A stretch of 18,409 nt of DNA from Chloroflexi bacterium UBA4733 (lineage in GTDB: Bacteria; Chloroflexota; UBA4733): positions 3,681 to 22,089 of the forward strand of contig DHIZ01000375.1 of the NCBI GenBank assembly GCA_002404055.1, written 5' to 3'. A program made the translations under genes and the position numbers. How positions within the stretch are numbered: position 1 is the stretch's first letter; each line of letters opens with the position of its first letter. A model generated the notes under the pieces. The model was not told where the DNA came from. It saw only the letters and a list, made by a program, of their open reading frames with translations, and searched no databases. Positions 1-7,279 of the stretch are shown one piece after another.

Positions 1-125
1 GCCGCAGACCGCAGTCGCGGCCCCGTACACTTGGGTACTCACGTCAATCGCTTGCTGCGCCATGCTTTGCGGCGCACTCTGATCGGCTCCGCCCTCGGCG
101 GCCGGCGTGAGGCAGGGGTATACTG

Positions 126-1223
126 GTGGCAGGGGAGACCATGGCGCTCAGTGCCTCACTCATCTCACGGCAGCAGTTTGTGCGCTTGCGCGACCGGCTG
201 CTGGACTTGCGCCTCTTCCGCAAGATCCTGATAGCCAATACCGCCCTGGTGGCGCTCGGCACTGTGCTGGGCTACTGGCTGACGCGCCACCAGGCCGAAC
301 GGGCCGACGCCGGCTGGACGATCCTGGTCGGGGTGGGCAGCGTCGGCATATCCCTGTTGCTCAACTCCGTGATTCTGCGCGCGGCGCTCTCCGCGATCGA
401 GCCGCTGCGGGAAACCGTCGAGCAGGTTCGCCACGGCAACCCGGCGGCGCGGGCCTGCAAGCCACTATTCGGCGATCCGGACTTGCGCCGGCTCGGGGAC
501 ACGCTCAATGCCCTCCTCGATACCGTCCAGGCGCAGCAACAGGAACTGGAAACGCAACTGCATCGCGTCCAGGCGCTCTCCGGCGCTGTAATCAGGGCCC
601 AGGAGCAGGAACGGCAACGGATCGCGCGGGAATTGCACGACGAAGCCAGTCAGGCGTTGACCGCCATCATCGTCGGCCATCGAGTGATAGAGCAGTTGGA
701 AGATACCGACGCGATTAAGCGAAAGTCGCGCGAACTGCGCGACCTCACTGCTGATACCCTGGACGCCTTGCACCGGCTCATCGTTGAACTTCGTCCCAGC
801 TTGCTGGAAGAGCGCGGGCTGTTGCCGGCGCTCCGCTGGTACATCGGCGAATATGGCGAACGCTTCGGCGTCAAACCGGAGCTCTTCACCGCCAGTTTTG
901 ACGCCCGCCTACCCCGCGAGGTGGAGACCGCCATCTTTCGCATTGTGCAGGAGGCGCTGACGAATGTCGTCCGCCATGCGCAGGCGCAGCACGTCTGGGT
1001 GCGCCTGTTGCGCCAGCCGGGCCGCATCGAGGTATCGATCGAAGATGACGGGTGTGGCTTTGTTGTGGAACGCCGATCGGCGCCGACGGCGCCGACCCGT
1101 GGCCTGGGCCTACTTGGCATGCAAGAGCGGGCAGCGCTGGTCGGCGGACACTGCGACGTGCGGTCGGCCCCTGGCTGTGGGACGCGCATCATGGTGAGCG
1201 TTCCCGACGAGACGGCGTCGTAG
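126..1223 (+). CDS. Membrane sensor histidine kinase (HisKA_3, NarL/DesK class)
   Basis: Sensor kinase that autophosphorylates on His and passes the phosphate to the response regulator encoded next. Two membrane segments are visible (about residues 36-52 and 64-84), so almost no extracytoplasmic loop exists; the signal is probably read within or near the membrane. A HAMP-like linker and a Gln/Glu-rich coiled coil follow (about 85-160). The H-box reads RELHDE with His171. The ATPase domain shows the N box (EALTNVVRHA), the G1 box (DDGCGF) and the G2 box (GLGLLGMQERA). The GTG start has AGGGG 7 nt upstream; an ATG at 141 with AGGGGAG 3 nt upstream is the alternative. The regulator gene starts 20 nt after the stop. 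Length (365 aa) is normal. The family is clear, the stimulus is not. Confidence 0.93.
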   Translation: MAGETMALSASLISRQQFVRLRDRLLDLRLFRKILIANTALVALGTVLGYWLTRHQAERADAGWTILVGVGSVGISLLLNSVILRAALSAIEPLRETVEQVRHGNPAARACKPLFGDPDLRRLGDTLNALLDTVQAQQQELETQLHRVQALSGAVIRAQEQERQRIARELHDEASQALTAIIVGHRVIEQLEDTDAIKRKSRELRDLTADTLDALHRLIVELRPSLLEERGLLPALRWYIGEYGERFGVKPELFTASFDARLPREVETAIFRIVQEALTNVVRHAQAQHVWVRLLRQPGRIEVSIEDDGCGFVVERRSAPTAPTRGLGLLGMQERAALVGGHCDVRSAPGCGTRIMVSVPDETAS

Positions 1224-1243
1224 GGCGCCGGAGGAGATTCCTT

Positions 1244-1930
1244 GTGACCACGATTCGCTTGCTCATTGTCGACGACCATGCAGTGCTGCGGGCTGGCTTG
1301 CGTGCTCTGTTCAACCTGCAACCCGATATGGAGGTCGTCGGTGAGGCCGGTGAGGGTGAAACGGCGATTCGCCTGGCCCGTGAGATGGCGCCGACAGTCG
1401 TGCTGATGGACATCTCTATGCCGGGGGTTGGCGGTGTCGAGGCGACGCGGCGCATTATGCAGCACGCAGGCAGCGCGCGATCAGCGACCCGCGTGCTGGC
1501 GCTCACCATGTACGACAACCCGCACTACCTGTTCGAGGCCCTCCAGAGCGGCGCCGCCGGGTATGTGCCCAAGCGTGCTGCCGACACCGACCTGTTGACG
1601 GCGATTCGGGCCGTGGCCTCCGGCCAGTCGTTCCTGTACCCCAGCGCCGCGAAGACTTTGATCACGGCGTTTCTAGAGCACGGTCGGGAACGCCACGACA
1701 GCTATGACCTGTTGACGGCGCGTGAGAAAGAAGTGCTGCGCCTGATCGCCGAAGGCCACACCAACCGCCAGATTGCCGACCTCCTGGTCGTCAGTCCCAA
1801 CACTGTCGAAGTACACCGCAGCCGCATTCGCGAAAAGTTGAATGTGCATGATCGCACCGAGATTCTCAAGTATGCCCTCAGCCGAGGGCTAGTCGAGTCG
1901 GTGCCGGCCGTGGGGCGGAGTGGCGAGTGA
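1244..1930 (+). CDS. NarL/FixJ-type response regulator (REC + LuxR HTH)
   Basis: Transcription regulator partnered with the preceding kinase. The 228-aa protein has a receiver domain with the acidic pair D10/D11, phospho-acceptor Asp56 (VVLMDIS) and the switch Lys in GYVPKRA. A C-terminal LuxR-type helix-turn-helix follows (LTAREKEVLRLIAEGHTN, then IADLLVVSPNTVEVHRSRI). I chose the GTG at 1244 because GGAGGAGA lies 7 nt before it and the receiver domain begins at once (TTIRLLIVDDH); the frame is open further upstream, but that part overlaps the kinase gene. The stop overlaps the start of the cytochrome gene (GTGA), so translation of the two is probably coupled. Target genes cannot be read from the sequence. 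Confidence 0.95.
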   Translation: MTTIRLLIVDDHAVLRAGLRALFNLQPDMEVVGEAGEGETAIRLAREMAPTVVLMDISMPGVGGVEATRRIMQHAGSARSATRVLALTMYDNPHYLFEALQSGAAGYVPKRAADTDLLTAIRAVASGQSFLYPSAAKTLITAFLEHGRERHDSYDLLTAREKEVLRLIAEGHTNRQIADLLVVSPNTVEVHRSRIREKLNVHDRTEILKYALSRGLVESVPAVGRSGE

Positions 1931-2565
1931 AAGCAGCCGCGCGGGTTGCCAGCATCCTCGCGGCACTCCTCCTGGTTGGCTGCGGCGGTGTACCGGCGAC
2001 GGTAACGCCCACCGTCTCGCCGGTGGACGTACCTGCGTCCGTACCCGTTGTCGGCACGCCAACACCTTTGCCTACCGCTGAACCAACAGCGACGTCATTG
2101 GCCACGACGCCACCAACGGTGGCCCCGGCGACTGCCACGGCAACGCCAACCGTCGCACCTGCGACGGCAACTGCAACAGCCACGGCCAGGCCGGCAACGC
2201 CCACTGCCATCCCAACCGCAACCCCTCACCCGGCGGCTACAGCTACGGCGCGGCTAATAGCGCGTCCGGCAACCCCGGCGTTGGCAACTGATCCGGCTGC
2301 CGCGGCTCGTGGGAAGGCGATCTTTCTCTCGACGGTCGGTTGTGCCCTTTGCCACACGATTGACGGCCTTTCCACGGGTGATCAGGGACCCAACCTTACG
2401 CACATCGCCAGCCAGCCCTACGACTCCTTGCCGAACGACCCGCCCTTCCTACGTCGCTGGATCAGCAATCCCCAGGCGATCCGGCCAGGTACACTGATGC
2501 CTGATCTGGGGCTCACTTCCGCTCAGGTGAACGACCTCGTCGCCTACCTGGAGACAATGCGTTAG
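1927..2565 (+). CDS. Cytochrome c lipoprotein with Thr/Pro/Ala-rich tether
   Basis: Predicted membrane-anchored, outward-facing electron carrier. A 212-aa protein: signal peptide with lipobox LVGC (lipidated Cys19), a low-complexity tether of Thr, Pro and Ala (about residues 24-118), then a compact class I cytochrome c domain (about 122-212). The heme motif is CALCH (Cys139, Cys142, axial His143); the likely second axial ligand is Met191 in GTLMPDLG. The domain resembles the cytochrome c module fused to subunit II of caa3-type oxidases (RRWISNPQ, then the Met loop), but no CuA domain is present. The GTG start overlaps the regulator's TGA and has GGAG 6 nt upstream. The operon position suggests a redox link to the two-component pair; that is inference. 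Confidence 0.88.
   Translation: MKAAARVASILAALLLVGCGGVPATVTPTVSPVDVPASVPVVGTPTPLPTAEPTATSLATTPPTVAPATATATPTVAPATATATATARPATPTAIPTATPHPAATATARLIARPATPALATDPAAAARGKAIFLSTVGCALCHTIDGLSTGDQGPNLTHIASQPYDSLPNDPPFLRRWISNPQAIRPGTLMPDLGLTSAQVNDLVAYLETMR
2116..2181 (+). repeat. Tandem 33-nt coding repeat in the cytochrome tether
   Basis: Two consecutive 11-residue units (TVAPATATATP, then TVAPATATATA) sit inside the tether of the cytochrome lipoprotein, with looser Thr/Ala/Pro repetition around them. They look like slippage- or duplication-generated spacer sequence whose length can drift without harming the heme domain. Confidence 0.6.
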
Positions 2566-2590
2566 CCCGCCAGTCTTGTGCCCAGCGGGC
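2565..2590 (+). terminator. Possible hairpin after the cytochrome operon
   Basis: GCCCGC at 2565-2570 can pair with GCGGGC at 2585-2590 around a 14-nt loop, starting at the last base of the cytochrome stop codon. No run of T follows, so this is a weak or factor-assisted terminator at best. Confidence 0.35.
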
Positions 2591-2633
2591 GACGCGTTGG
2601 GGTACGCATGGGGCATGACCGGCCAGCGGTAGG

Positions 2634-2662
2634 TTGACAGCCGTCGATGCGTCCCGGAGCAT
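2634..2662 (+). promoter_or_regulatory. Candidate promoter for the zinc-ribbon gene
   Basis: A perfect -35 hexamer TTGACA (2634-2639) lies about 75 nt before the zinc-ribbon start. The best -10 at 17-bp spacing is only GAGCAT (2657-2662), so the call is tentative. It fits the 150-nt gap and the hairpin after the preceding operon. Confidence 0.3.
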
Positions 2663-2715
2663 GGAGCGTGCCGATGAAGCGGCGATGCCGCGCATGATGC
2701 CAGAAAGGTTCTTCG

Positions 2716-3132
2716 ATGCGCCGATGCAACAACTGCCGGTTCGAGAACGCGAATGACGCAAGGATCTGCGCCCGCTGTGGGCAGCCGCTGGTGACTGCCG
2801 GCGATGCACCTGCTGAGGATGTGGCGCCGGTGCTGCCCGCTTGGATGCAGTCCATGCAGCGCGACGCAGAGCCGTCGGCCACCCCGGGCGCCACCGGCAG
2901 CGCTTCCAGCGCCGTGGCGGCTGCCGCGACGCTGCCGGTGCAAGTGCGCCGCAGCCGGGTCCCAGTGCTCTCCGTCTACGGGCGGGCCGGCGCCGCCGAG
3001 CCCGCCCTCACGCTCACTCCTGCCGCCGACACCAGTGTGCCCGTTCGCCGGAGCCACAGGTTACGGTCGGTGCTGCTGCTCGCCATCGTTGTTCTTGCCC
3101 TGGCGTATCTCGTTCTGCGCATGTACTCCTGA
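2716..3132 (+). CDS. Zinc-ribbon, single-pass membrane protein
   Basis: A 138-aa protein of unknown function. Residues 4-21 form a zinc ribbon of the CxxC-x10-CxxC kind (Cys4, Cys7, Cys18, Cys21; it begins MRRCNNCRFENA). A long Ala/Ser/Pro-rich, poorly structured middle follows. One C-terminal transmembrane helix (about 116-134, LLLAIVVLALAYLVL) is preceded by basic residues RRSHRLRS, which suggests a tail anchor with the ribbon in the cytoplasm. The ATG has GAAAGG 7 nt upstream. Such ribbon-plus-helix proteins are common in Chloroflexota and Actinobacteria and rarely characterised. The next gene begins 101 nt downstream. Confidence 0.8.
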   Translation: MRRCNNCRFENANDARICARCGQPLVTAGDAPAEDVAPVLPAWMQSMQRDAEPSATPGATGSASSAVAAAATLPVQVRRSRVPVLSVYGRAGAAEPALTLTPAADTSVPVRRSHRLRSVLLLAIVVLALAYLVLRMYS

Positions 3133-3171
3133 ACAGCCGGCCGTCTTCAGCAAATCTTTAATTCCGTGCTG

Positions 3172-3177
3172 TATGAT
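3172..3177 (+). promoter_or_regulatory. Candidate -10 element before the GlsB-like gene
   Basis: TATGAT stands in the only AT-richer stretch of the 101-nt gap, 57 nt before the GlsB-like start. No convincing -35 box is seen at 16-18 bp, so it is a weak call. Confidence 0.25.
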
Positions 3178-3233
3178 GCTGAGTACGGTTGCTTGAGGCG
3201 GACCCTGGCAGCGAACAGAATGGAGCGCGACAC

Positions 3234-3569
3234 GTGATTATTCCCATCGCCCTGCTGGTGGCGGCGCTTGTGCTGTTGCTCGTGGCAGTCAAGGTAATCA
3301 CCGGCCTGGTATTCCTTATCTTGCCCTGGATTATCCTCGGCCTGGTGGCCGGTTGGATAGCCAGCAAGATCGTGGGCAGCCCTTACGGCCTGCGCGGTGA
3401 CATGCTGGTGGGTATCGCCGGATCGGTCATCGGCGGCTCGATCTTCTCACTTTTCCACGTCCACACAGGCGGAACGCTGTCGCTTTCGCACGTGCTCGTC
3501 AGCATCATTGGCGCTGTCATCCTGCTGGTCGCGATGCGCGCTTTCCAGCGTCCGGCTTTCCAGCTGTAG
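3234..3569 (+). CDS. GlsB/YeaQ/YmgE-family small membrane protein
   Basis: A 111-aa, nearly all-hydrophobic protein of the transglycosylase-associated (GlsB/YeaQ/YmgE) family, linked in other bacteria to general and envelope stress. The family core is plain: GLVAGWIASKIVGSPYGLRGD, then a Gly-rich helix MLVGIAGSVIGGSIFSLF, then a last helix LVSIIGAVILLVAM. An extra N-terminal hydrophobic segment (about residues 2-20) makes it longer than the usual 80-90 aa. I chose GTG 3234 because GGAG lies 8 nt upstream and a membrane helix starts at once; a TTG at 3189 without a good ribosome site would add 15 polar residues. It converges with the propeller gene, whose stop is 34 nt away. Confidence 0.85.
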   Translation: MIIPIALLVAALVLLLVAVKVITGLVFLILPWIILGLVAGWIASKIVGSPYGLRGDMLVGIAGSVIGGSIFSLFHVHTGGTLSLSHVLVSIIGAVILLVAMRAFQRPAFQL

Positions 3570-3603
3570 GCTTCAGTACCGCAGTCGTCGCCCTGCCGAA
3601 GCG

Positions 3604-4608
3604 CTACTTTGCCCAACTCGGGCGACTTGTGGCGTCAATGCCATTGGTGGTGAGGCGCACCGGCTTGCCGTTCGCCGCCAGGGCGGGCGCTGTAGTCACG
3701 CCAACCTGAAAGAGGTCGAACTGGTTGTCGGTTTCGGCGATATAGGCGATGGCGGCGCCGTCGGGCGACCAGGTGGGCTGGGCGTTGACCCCCGGCTCCA
3801 GCAGCGTCGCCTTGAGCGTGGTGTCGGCGGCAAGCGTGTCGGGAACGGTGGCCGCGTACAATTCGTCCGCCGTTGTCCCGCGTCGAATGAAGGCCAACAC
3901 CTTGCCGTCGGGCGACCATGCTGGCTGAAAATTGGTTTCCTTGGCTGATGTGAGCGTGAAGGTCTCGTTGTTGACGATGTCCTCCAGGACCAGCGTGGCG
4001 TAGGTTGCCGTGGCCGTGGCGTCGTAAGCCCACCTGGTATAGACGATCTGCCCTGGGTGACCGGGGCGGTACTGGACGTCGGCATCACCGCCCGCTTGCA
4101 CGTCCGGCGCGCTTACCTGCCGGAACGCTCGCGTGGCGAGGTTCAGAGACCACAGGCGTAAATCAATGTTCGGCTCTTGCTTCCCACGGTCCGAGCTGAA
4201 GATGAGCGACGCCCCATCGGGCGTCGACCAGGCGGGCATGGCCGCCCACAGGTTGTCTTGCACCACAGTGTTCTGGTCGTGCGTCAGTAGAGTCTGGTTG
4301 CTGCCGTCGGCGTTCATGACGCCGATGTCACTGTAGTCCTTCTGGCGAACTGCGTAGGCGATGCGCTTGCCGTCGGGTGACCAGACGGGTCCCGTAAAGT
4401 CGCCAACTGCCGGGTTTGCCTTTGCCAGGTCGCGGTTGCCGCTGGCTGAGAGCTCCTCAATAGCGCCGCCACGCACATAGAGCAGCCGGCCGCTGACACT
4501 CGCCGCCGCCGGGGCATTGATGTTGACCATGCCCGTGCTGGGAACAGCCCCTGCACACGCCGTACTGAGCAGCGCGGCAGAGGCCAGCGCCGCAGCGATC
4601 TTGCGCAT
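3604..4608 (-). CDS. TolB-like beta-propeller lipoprotein (PD40 repeats)
   Basis: Predicted exported propeller protein of 334 aa. The N terminus is a signal peptide ending in an imperfect lipobox (LLSTAC, Cys18). PD40/TolB blades are recognisable by repeated cores: GPVWSPDGKRIAYAV, MPAWSTPDGASLIFSSD, QPAWSPDGKVLAFIRRG, QPTWSPDGAAIAYIAE, and a final RPSWAK that ends as TolB proteins often do. The ATG at 4608 is chosen over a TTG at 4623: it has GAGGG 8 nt upstream and sits 1 nt after the stop of the LCP gene. That spacing implies one transcript and coupled translation. No TolA, Pal or other Tol genes are near, so it is TolB-like in fold only; its partner is unknown. Confidence 0.85.
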   Translation of the reverse strand: MRKIAAALASAALLSTACAGAVPSTGMVNINAPAAASVSGRLLYVRGGAIEELSASGNRDLAKANPAVGDFTGPVWSPDGKRIAYAVRQKDYSDIGVMNADGSNQTLLTHDQNTVVQDNLWAAMPAWSTPDGASLIFSSDRGKQEPNIDLRLWSLNLATRAFRQVSAPDVQAGGDADVQYRPGHPGQIVYTRWAYDATATATYATLVLEDIVNNETFTLTSAKETNFQPAWSPDGKVLAFIRRGTTADELYAATVPDTLAADTTLKATLLEPGVNAQPTWSPDGAAIAYIAETDNQFDLFQVGVTTAPALAANGKPVRLTTNGIDATSRPSWAK

Positions 4609-4609
4609 G

Positions 4610-6046
4610 TTAGAAGCCCTCAAATGTGCCGTGGTCCTGACCCAACGTCACCACGATGTCGTCGGCGCCGTGGCTCGTCCCAGCCGGCGCTGTCTGCACC
4701 TGACCGCCGAAAAGCTCAGCAACCATGGTAGCAATATCCTGTTTCTCCGGGTTGTACACGGTGACCAGCGTGGCGGGGTAGGCCGTGTTGCCGGCGTTAC
4801 CCGCTGGATCAACAGTGTAGCCAAGGCTCGTCAAGTAGGTCGCCGCCTGACTGGCTAATCCCCCGATGGTCGTACCGTTTTCGACGGCAATGTGCGCACT
4901 GCCCGTGGCGAGTACCGCCGGCGGCGCTGCCGCCGCCGGTGGCGCAAAGACGTGGGCGACCAGCGCGTGTACCGTCGGCCAGTTTGGTCGCACGATGTCT
5001 TGCACAAGGCCGTTGACGGTAATCGTATCGAGCGACGAGTAATCCGGCGGCATCAGCACGTATTGCGTGTACGGTTGGCGTCCGTATTGCCGGAGGAAGT
5101 TGCCCAGGGCGAAGAGGTCGGGCACACTGAAGTCGCTCTTGACATAGCCGGCCAGGTCGTTGAGATAGGCCGGGATCTGGAGCAACGTTCCTGGTTGCTC
5201 GACCTTCTTGCGAAGCTGCAGGAGCACCTGCTGCTGGCGCTGAGAGCGGCCAAAGTCCCCGATGGGGTCGGCGTGCCGTGAGCGCACGTACTGCAGCGCC
5301 GTGGCGCCATCCATGTGCTGCGGACCGGCGGGGATGTAGAGGCGGCGGCTGGCAAAGATATCGGTTGTGGTGACCTGACCGTTGGCGATGTCGTCGGGGT
5401 AATTGTCGTCCAGCACCGGGTGCAAGGCATCGATATCCAAACCACCGGCTGTGTCGATGACCTTGATGAAACCCTGCAAGCCGATCCAGGCGTAGTGGTC
5501 GATGTGAATACCGAAGTCGTCCTCGATCGTCTGCCGGGCCAGCGCGATGCCGCCGCCACCGGGATGGTCTTGTTCCCCGAACTGGAAGGCGACTTGAATC
5601 TTGCCCACACCATGCCCGGGGATCGGCACCCAGAAGTCGCGGGGGATCGAGAGCAGGCTGATCGTGTGGTGTACCGGATCGATGCTGGCCACGATCATAA
5701 TCTGGGTGATGAAGCTGCCAGTAAATTTGGCGTCGGTGTCGCTACCCAGCAGCAGGATATTCATGCGTTGCGTGCCGCCGAGTGAGGGAAACGGCGTCGC
5801 GGTGGGCGGTGGCGGGGCTGGGGGCACTGCTGTCGCCGCGCCAGGGGCCGAGACCGCTTGCGTCGCGCTCGCCGTTGCGACGACTCGGGTCGGCACAGGA
5901 ATGATGACGTTGGTGATGGTGCTCACCGGCGCGTAGATAGCGCGATCAAACCAAACTCCGCCGGCTACAACCACCAACAGGACGATGCCGGCAACGATCA
6001 GCCCGCGCGCGCCGCGTCGCCTGCGGTGAAGACGGGGTGGTGGCAC
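4610..6046 (-). CDS. LCP (LytR-CpsA-Psr) family protein with LytR_C domain
   Basis: LCP enzymes move undecaprenyl-linked anionic glycans onto peptidoglycan outside the membrane. This 478-aa protein has a basic N terminus (HRRRRGAR), one transmembrane helix (about 16-34), a Pro/Thr/Ala-rich stalk (about 50-88), the LCP domain (about 95-280) and a C-terminal LytR_C domain (about 385-460, opening AVENGTTIGGLA). Expected LCP residues are present: Asp103 in LLLGSD, Arg136 in SIPRD, and YVRSRH followed by GDFGRSQRQQ. GTG 6046 is preferred, with GGAGGA 10 nt and AGAGGG 4 nt upstream; a GTG at 6064 would place that site inside the gene. It heads a two-gene operon with the propeller lipoprotein and is divergent from the GH172 gene. 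Confidence 0.92.
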   Translation of the reverse strand: MPPPRLHRRRRGARGLIVAGIVLLVVVAGGVWFDRAIYAPVSTITNVIIPVPTRVVATASATQAVSAPGAATAVPPAPPPPTATPFPSLGGTQRMNILLLGSDTDAKFTGSFITQIMIVASIDPVHHTISLLSIPRDFWVPIPGHGVGKIQVAFQFGEQDHPGGGGIALARQTIEDDFGIHIDHYAWIGLQGFIKVIDTAGGLDIDALHPVLDDNYPDDIANGQVTTTDIFASRRLYIPAGPQHMDGATALQYVRSRHADPIGDFGRSQRQQQVLLQLRKKVEQPGTLLQIPAYLNDLAGYVKSDFSVPDLFALGNFLRQYGRQPYTQYVLMPPDYSSLDTITVNGLVQDIVRPNWPTVHALVAHVFAPPAAAAPPAVLATGSAHIAVENGTTIGGLASQAATYLTSLGYTVDPAGNAGNTAYPATLVTVYNPEKQDIATMVAELFGGQVQTAPAGTSHGADDIVVTLGQDHGTFEGF

Positions 6047-6196
6047 GAGTCCCTCTTCCTCCACCTGGCCGCAGCGCTGCCGCCAGGCACAACCATATAC
6101 CAGGTAGGACGCCCCAACCCCGTTGGTGTCACGCCCAGCACGGTCACTGGGGCCTGATATTGCAGTTTAGCACTGATCGGGACCGCCGGTTGTTGC

Positions 6197-6202
6197 TACA
6201 AT
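6197..6202 (+). promoter_or_regulatory. Candidate -10 element for the GH172 operon
   Basis: TACAAT lies in the 186-nt divergent region between the LCP and GH172 genes. Transcription would begin near 6209, which favours the ATG at 6233 as start and makes the one at 6212 almost leaderless. No good -35 box is seen 17 bp upstream (TGATCG). Confidence 0.35.
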
Positions 6203-6232
6203 GGCGGCAGTATGAGAAAGGACAGCATCCAC

Positions 6233-7279
6233 ATGCAAATGGGCAGCACATCACTGCGAGATCTGGCGCGGTTGCGCGACAGCCGGTCTCGGCGCGCTTC
6301 CAGTTACGACCAGAGCGGCGGCAACCGTGACCACCTCCTCATCGCACCGGGTGCGACGGCTGAGTTGGCGCGCATTGAGGGAGCGGGCTGTGTGACACAC
6401 ATCTGGACGACGATTTCCTGCCGTGATCCTTTCCACCTGCGCAAGCTGGTGCTGCGCATGTGGTGGGATGGCGAGGCGGAACCCAGCGTCGAAGCGCCGG
6501 TCGGCGATTTCTTTGGCTTGGGGCACGCCCAGCACACCTATTTCGTGTCGCTGCCTCTGCAGATGTTCGATCGCGGCTTCAACTGCTGGTTCCCCATGCC
6601 GTTTGCGCGCGGCGCGCGTATCACGATTCAGAACGAGTCGGATGAGCAAGCCGTCTACTATTACTACGTGGACTATGAGCAGTACGACAGCCTGGAGAGC
6701 GACGTTGCCCGCTTTCACTGCCAGTGGCGGCGCGAGAACCCGACGCTCGTGCAACCGCCAGATGCGCTCGATGAGCGGCAGCAACGCCTGAACACGACTG
6801 GTAAGGACAACTACGTGGTGCTGGAGGCGGAGGGTCGCGGTCACTATGTCGGCTGTCACCTCGACGTTGATCTGCCTGAGCCGGGCTGGTGGGGGGAAGG
6901 CGACGACATGTTCTTCATCGACGGTGAGACCTGGCCGCCCTCGCTGCACGGCACCGGCACCGAAGACTATTTCTGCGGCGCCTGGAACTACAATGCGCTC
7001 CAGCAGCCGTTCTCTGCGCCCTACTTCGGTTACCACTTCAAGACCAACTCGGACTACACCGGCAAGCACTCGCAGTACCGCTATCACATCGAAGACCCGG
7101 TCCGCTTCCAGCGCTCGTTGCGCTTCTCCATCGAACACGGCCATGCCAACGATCGCCAGGGCGATTGGAGCAGCACGGCCTACTGGTATCAAACAGAGCC
7201 GCATCGCCGCTTCCCGGTATTACTGCCGGTGGAGCAGCGCTTGCCCTCCCGCTGGGGCGGTATCGAGCGCTGGCGGTGA
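6233..7279 (+). CDS. GH172 (DUF2961) family glycoside hydrolase
   Basis: DUF2961 proteins are glycoside hydrolase family 172; characterised members act on difructose dianhydride or D-arabinofuranosides. The family pattern runs end to end: SRRASSYDQSGGNRDHLLIAPG near the N terminus, GCVTHIWTT, then WWGEGDDMFFIDGE and HGTGTEDYF, ending with STAYWYQTEPHRRFP. The Glu in GEGD (222) and the Glu in GTED (244) are the likely catalytic pair, by spacing and by my memory of family structures. No signal peptide is seen, so it is probably cytoplasmic. ATG 6233 has AAAGGA 10 nt upstream; ATG 6212 would add seven residues. The stop overlaps the glycosyltransferase start by 4 nt. The substrate cannot be read from the sequence. 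Confidence 0.9.
   Translation: MQMGSTSLRDLARLRDSRSRRASSYDQSGGNRDHLLIAPGATAELARIEGAGCVTHIWTTISCRDPFHLRKLVLRMWWDGEAEPSVEAPVGDFFGLGHAQHTYFVSLPLQMFDRGFNCWFPMPFARGARITIQNESDEQAVYYYYVDYEQYDSLESDVARFHCQWRRENPTLVQPPDALDERQQRLNTTGKDNYVVLEAEGRGHYVGCHLDVDLPEPGWWGEGDDMFFIDGETWPPSLHGTGTEDYFCGAWNYNALQQPFSAPYFGYHFKTNSDYTGKHSQYRYHIEDPVRFQRSLRFSIEHGHANDRQGDWSSTAYWYQTEPHRRFPVLLPVEQRLPSRWGGIERWR

Noticed and set aside
1..63. A minus-strand frame from an ATG at 63 (MAQQAIDVSTQVYG) running off the left edge, divergent from the kinase.
   Set aside because: Only 21 codons are visible, no ribosome site precedes it and no family is recognisable; it could be the start of a neighbouring gene but cannot be supported.
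119..124. TATACT as a -10 box for the kinase operon.
   Set aside because: No -35 box at 16-18 bp, and it would place transcription start inside the predicted start codon region.
650..1465. A 271-codon minus-strand frame across the kinase and regulator genes.
   Set aside because: It spans two well-supported genes on the other strand and shows no domain.
6251..7204. A 317-codon minus-strand open frame opposite the GH172 gene.
   Set aside because: Low-complexity Val/Arg/Ala translation, no ribosome site or motif, and the plus strand encodes a full GH172 protein.
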